DNA of 64,000 nucleotides from Juglans regia (Eukaryota; Streptophyta; Magnoliopsida; Fagales; Juglandaceae). Each line of letters opens with the position of its first letter. The first letter of the stretch is position 1. The notes under the pieces were generated by a model. The model was given only the letters and a program-made list of their open reading frames with translations, had not been told where the DNA came from and did no database searches. Made by a program: the position numbers and the translations under genes. Positions 58,718-64,000 of this stretch are shown one piece after another. Location: contig NC_049907.1 in assembly GCF_001411555.2 (NCBI RefSeq), forward strand, positions 10,224,622 to 10,288,621, in the 5' to 3' direction.

Positions 58718-61700
58718 TCTCTCTAACCATTGATACCTAGACATCGGTGCAAAATATGAACTACATGTGCATTACTGCACATTTTAATGATTGCAACTAG
58801 AAATTGAACAAAAAAATTATAAAGTTTTGCCAAATTCCCAACCATAGAGGCGAAACTATTGGGAGGGTGTTAGACTTGGGGTTGCATGATTGTAAGATTA
58901 ACAAGATCTTGACCATTACAGTTGATAGCGCCTCCTCTAATGATGTTGTTGTTGATTACATGAGGAGGAGAATAAAGGCTAGTGATGGTACCATATTGGG
59001 TGGTGATTTTCTTTACATGTGATGTGCTGCACATATATTGAATTTGATTGTTATGGATGGCTTGAGATATGTTTATGAGTTTGTAACAAAGATTAGAGAT
59101 GCTGTCAGGTATATGAAATCTTCACCGTCGAGGTTTGCCAAGTTCAAGGCTTGTGCGGTAAAGGAAAATATTAGTGGGAGAATGATTTGTTTGGATGTTC
59201 CTACTAGATGGAACTCCACATATTTGATGTTAAGTACCGCTGAAAAATACAAACAAGCCTTTGAACACTATTATATGTGTGGATAGTGAATTCGTGAACT
59301 CTACTGTTGATGATTGGAAAAAAAGTACATATTTTTTTAGAGTTGTTGAAAATATTTTATGATGTTACATTGAATATTTCTGGTTGTATGTGACGGCTAA
59401 TGTATACTTCCAAGAACTTTGCACAATTGAAGATACATTAAATGATATGTGCAATAGTCATGATATTATCACTAGCACCATGGGACTAAATATGAAAAGT
59501 AAGTATGAAAAGTATTGGGGTAGCACAAATAGGTTCAACTTGATTATATATATTGCTTTTGTGCTTGATCCACGATATAAAATGATAGCAATGAAGTTTT
59601 GGTTGAACCAGTGCAGAGGGGATGAGTTGGCGGATAGGATAGAGGCCAAGGTTAAATTCTTGTTAAGCCGCTTGATTGAGCAGTATAACAAATTTCGTGT
59701 GCGTAGTGGGGGGAGTTCTAATGTGGCTCAAGGGAGGCAAGCACTACTTCTACTTCTACTACTATCTCGACTAAATTTGATATCAAGTTAGAGAAATACC
59801 TTCAGGAGCAAGAGTTTATGGAGTTTAGATCATAATTAGATCAGTATTTTCGGAGGGGTGTGCACAAAAACCACCTAGTTTTGATATCTTGGATTGGTGG
59901 AGAGTTAATGCCACCAATTATCCTGTCCTTGCTGAGGTAGCACGTGATGTGTTAGCCACCTCCATTTTCACTGTTGCCTCAGAGTCCGCATTCAGTAGTG
60001 GAAGACGCATCTTGGATCCTTTTAGGAGTTCATTGTCTACAGAGACTGTTGAAACCCTCATTTGCACTCAAAATTGGTTAAGGACCAAACCTGTCGACAT
60101 CCGGGAGTTGGAAGAATACGTATAGTCGATGGACCTTGAAGTTAAGTTTGAAACTTGAAATATTTTTTTAATATCTATCTATCTTGGTTTATTATCTATC
60201 TAACTCATTTTTAATAATTTTTTAGATGATCATCTAGCTTCATCTTCAACGAAGGCTGCTGTGAGTCTCTATTCCCATTCATGCTGAAAAAAATCTAGAG
60301 TAAGTGCTTTCTTATTGTATAATCTAGAGGCTACAACTATTTATGATATTTAGAAAATGATTATCATTGCTTCTATTTTGATTGAGAATCTATTCATGCA
60401 TGAAACTGAAATGCCATTGTCATTGTGATTCTGTCTAAATTTTTAGAGTTTTACGTGGTAGGGCTTGTTGTTTCCTGTTTGTTTGGTACTCATCAATGCC
60501 ACCATTGGCAAATGTTATGTCCTCCCAAAGCTCAAAAATTGGCAAGCAGGCTGAGATTTATTTGATTAGCAATAATATATACATGGTAGGGCTTGCTGTT
60601 ACTTGTTTGTTTGGTACTCATTAAAGTGAAATGTTAATTTCTCTTACACACACGTCTTTGTCATGGCCAAAACTTTCAAGCTGTCAAAAGGTATTTTTGG
60701 CTAGTTGTTTGAACCAGGTTGCAATAAATTAAGGGCTGATTGCAATTGGAATGAAGGAGGTTTTTTTTCCTTCTTATAGCATCTAGTTGGGATTGAGCTC
60801 AGCATTTAGAGCTGTTAGCTCCAAATGCTCAAAGTCTTCTAATTAATAATGATGGAGATTGTAACGCCCCGTACCCGAGAGTCCGGAGAGTTAACTCATG
60901 TCACTTAAAAATCATTTTTCTTCCACATAGTACATACTCTAATTTTTCTCTATCGCACAAAATACTCATACATTTACATCACTTACTCCAGAATAACGAT
61001 TCTAAGACAAGACAAAGTCTTAATATAAACATTAATCTCCCGAAAAATCACAACATCAGAACACAACAAGTTTACTGAATGAAAACCATCAATACCCATA
61101 TAAACCTTCTATGCTTAAACCATCATTCTTAACTCTTCTCACCCATGCTCTATATCTTTGATCCTCAACTGAAACATTCAAATCATCTGAAAATATAGTG
61201 GAGATAAGGGGTGAGTTATCAACAACTCAGTAAGCAGAGAACATATACTAGCATGTAAACATGAGCCTTTTCAGAAAGTTCAATATGCAGAAACAAAACA
61301 TTTTATTTTTATATGCAGATCTCAGAAAACGTGTTATCAGAAAATCAGAGCGACTTTTTAACATTTCATACTCAAGTCAACAATTCATATTTGAGGATCC
61401 ATTTCATATTCAAAAACACTTTGGCATAACATAACTGAACATATTCATCTTATCATATCATATCATATACCATGTGGTGAACTTCCCCTTTTTCAATCTC
61501 GGAGCCCCGAGTGTGCACACAGGAAAGAACACGTAAAAAGACCACTTTGTTTCCAAAGTGGGTGCACTCATATCATATCATGGTGGTACCAACCATATCA
61601 CGTGAACAGTATCATCATATCAGAACCATATTCAGAACAGATAAGTATGCCAAAGTTTTATCATATCCATATCATATCAAAACACGTGCGAAACATATTC

Positions 61701-64000
61701 ATATCATTTCTATTTGATCAAAAACAGATCCATATCATTTCATATCACATGCATAAAAATGTCAATGATATCATATTCGCTCTTTTGTATATTTCAGAAA
61801 CATGTCAAATATTGCTCATGTCTACACATTTCATGTCAAAAACATTTCTTTTCTCTTTCATATGTATCTCATGAGGGAATGCAAAACATATACTGAGGTT
61901 GTTTTTCACTTTTTCTTTTTAAAACAACATGCACATTTTTACAAACCAACCTCAGTTCATTTCTTTTTATGCCAATCTAGCATAGGAACCCCGCTTACCT
62001 GGACGACTTAACTTTTCCAAAAATTTCTTCAAAAATGTCGAGTCGACTATAAATCGTCACCTATAAAAATAATCACGTAATTTCTGTAAGTTTCCAATAG
62101 ATCACATATGTCGATATTTAAGCCTAAGCTTCTTAAATAACCTATTTTAAATTTCTCAAAACTTAAAACCTTCATAATCCCAAAATATATCATTACTTCA
62201 TAAAATCACCAATATCCACCACAACCCACGTCATACCCAAAACACCAATATTTAAACCCGAACAGCCAACAAATCTCATAGTCTAAACCAATCATACTAA
62301 CAACTCCATCACCCAATCCAATCAAACCAACCCAAACAACTCCAATCATCAATCCATCCGACCCCCGAACTCCTCGGACTCAGTCCGGCATGTCAAACAA
62401 ATACAGTGTAATATGTTAGTGTAAAAATACATTTAAATTACGAAAGTTCTTTGGAGAAATACTTACATTGCTATATAATAATTTCCGAAGGATCAAGAAA
62501 CTGCAAGAAGTGGCGGCTCAGCAACGTAACAGTGTAAAATACACTCTGGCCGTGAGTCTCAAAAACCCACTTTTCAACGGAGACAAACCAAGACCCAAAA
62601 TTGATAGGGTAGGGCCTAGAGAGGTCGGTGAAGCCAATGGTGGTGGTGGTTTGCCGTGGGTGGCGGCGCAAGGGGTGTTTTAGGCCAAAAATGCACAAAT
62701 CGAAATGGACTTGGTGGGGCTTCACCGGTGACGGATCGGAGCCGGGGTTGGATCCATTGGGTAGCTGGGAGGTTGGGGATGAAGTGGTGAAGAGATGGTG
62801 GCCGGTGGTGGCGCGACGGCGGCGCGCGAGCACAAAGAACGCCGCGGCTTTGTGGGGTGCGTGCGGGCTACCGGCGGCGAGGTAGGGGCTGGGATTTGGG
62901 GGGTGAGGTCGCCGGCCGGTGGGGGAGCTAGTCGGCTGGGCGGTGTCGCGCACGGCGGCGCGACGGCAGCGGGCTGGGTGAGGAACGGCTGCACGGCGAG
63001 AGAGAGAGAGAGAGAGAGAAGAACTCGCGCGCGGGGAGGAAGACCAGGAGGAGAAAAAGAAAAGAAAAGAAAAAGAAAAGAAGAAAAGAAAAATAGAGGG
63101 AAAAGAAATGAGGTCCAAACCTCACATCTTGGGTCATAAAAATGATTCAACGGAAACGATTTTAAAACTGCAAGTGAAATAAAATAATTCAAACACAGTG
63201 ATTAAATTGAAAATAAATAATTAAACCCAACAATAAGTTAATTTAATTCGAGAAGAAATTTAAACACATAACAATAATTAATTTAAAGAAAGCACTTCAA
63301 AAAAAAATAATTTTCGTAAACTAAAAATCATAAAAATAGTCTAATTAAAAATCCAATAATTTTAAAACAAGAGAATAAATTCTGAATCAATAAAAATAAT
63401 TCATTTATTAAAATACACTAAAATACGGGGTGTTACAGAGATAGTGGTGGGGTTGAAGGAAAATGGACTTGAGAGAGGTTTGATTGAGAATCCATTCATG
63501 CATGAAACTGAGATGCCATTGTCATTGTGGTTCTGTCCAGATTTTTAGAGTTTTATTTTTGTCAAATTTATGTACACCTATTTATATTGCTTCTAGTTTG
63601 TACAGGTTGTAACAAATGCTCATTTCCCATATGGCGTGCAACAACATCAAATACTAGTTTCTGATTCAGCCAATAGAGTTATCTTGTGATTGTTGGAAGA
63701 AGAGCTAAATGATAGAAAAATTTCTGATTTTTTGCAAATAATTTGTTGTGTATTAGAGTTTGATTAAAACAATGTATGTGTTTTGTAATATTCTTAGCAA
63801 ATTAGTTCAAACAATGTAATATGTAGTTGATTGCATCTTGTATGTTACATGCATTTTACTTGATGAATATTGATTTATTTATTTTTTACATGCATTTAGT
63901 TAAAAAGTTAATTAATTGTTTATAGGCTTATGTTGTATTAAGAAGAAAGACTAAAATAGATTTATATTGGTTTTCTATTGAGAATATGATTTGAAATTCT
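58718..64000 (+). mobile_element. hAT transposon fragment (right inverted copy), split by a solo LTR
   Basis: Starts abruptly within the catalytic-core region and lacks the BED finger. It reads plus-strand: core pieces at 58,804-59,286 (VDSASSNDVVVDYMRRRI; LIVMDGLRYVYEFVTKIRD; LDVPTRWNSTYLM), more core at 59,384-59,791, and the dimerization domain at 59,889-60,125 (DWWRVNATNYPVLAEVARD; SESAFSSGRRILDPF). An in-frame TGA at 59,020-59,022 and other breaks disable it. Noncoding 3' sequence continues to 60,859, is interrupted by the LTR at 60,860-63,437, and resumes to the window edge. Confidence 0.85.
60860..63437 (-). mobile_element. Solo LTR (2.6 kb) in the right hAT copy
   Basis: Bounded by TGTAAC and GTTACA, with GAGAT duplicated at 60,855-60,859 and 63,438-63,442. 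The left hAT arm has the uninterrupted site, so the insertion is confirmed inside the window. The minus-strand sense is chosen because (CT)n-rich leader sequence appears in that reading, as in the 40,692 element. No coding domain; the 215- and 156-codon frames at 62,471-63,192 are low-complexity sequence next to (GA)n at 63,000-63,019. Confidence 0.9.

Noticed and set aside
62471..63192. Long overlapping open frames (215 and 156 codons, minus; 114 codons, plus)
   Set aside because: They lie within the solo LTR in GC-rich, Ser/Pro- or Arg/Gly-rich low-complexity sequence beside a (GA)n tract, with no domain.

Overview
The window is eukaryotic plant nuclear DNA: AT-rich, with spliced genes, large introns, many MITEs and nested retrotransposons. 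The two genes have clear eudicot protein features. The very abundant 'GTTTGGAT...GATGAGATGAGATG' MITE family resembles what I recall from Fagales genomes, possibly Juglandaceae. That lineage call is inference from memory, not a database match.

Only two host genes can be read completely, both on the minus strand. (1) CENH3, the centromere-specific histone H3: 7 exons between 17,547 and 24,694, 149 codons plus stop, every splice site GT-AG. (2) TROL, the thylakoid rhodanese-like protein that anchors ferredoxin-NADP+ reductase: 8 exons between 31,672 and 36,492, 448 codons plus stop. They are about 7 kb apart and not functionally linked. In Arabidopsis the orthologues lie in two segments of a duplicated block, so their adjacency here looks like the ancestral order.

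The rest is transposon-derived. 1-5,500 is one end of a CACTA (En/Spm-type) element with AT-rich higher-order tandem repeats, clustered GTTCGAAC palindromes and a broken transposon ORF. 5,500-10,700 is gene-free with MITEs. 10,700-14,600 is a decayed Ty3/gypsy element with gag and protease remnants, no pol, a 75/115-bp tandem array and an antisense ORF remnant. 14,600-17,500 has no recognisable gene. 24,860-31,600 (between the genes) holds the probable CENH3 promoter, a 3-copy 217-220-bp tandem repeat, nested MITEs and an unidentified coding relic.

37,385-44,570 is a decayed Ty1/copia element (minus) split by a 2.4-kb solo LTR. 44,570-49,600 is mixed repeat remnants. 49,860-54,340 is a decayed Ty3/gypsy element (plus) interrupted by a 5'-truncated LINE. 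54,350-64,000 is dominated by two inverted copies of an hAT transposase region, forming a palindrome with arms of about 2.7 kb and a 1.47-kb spacer. The right arm contains a second 2.6-kb solo LTR whose empty site is preserved in the left arm. Several insertions carry clear target-site duplications, so their relative order can be read. No tRNA, rRNA or CRISPR array was found.
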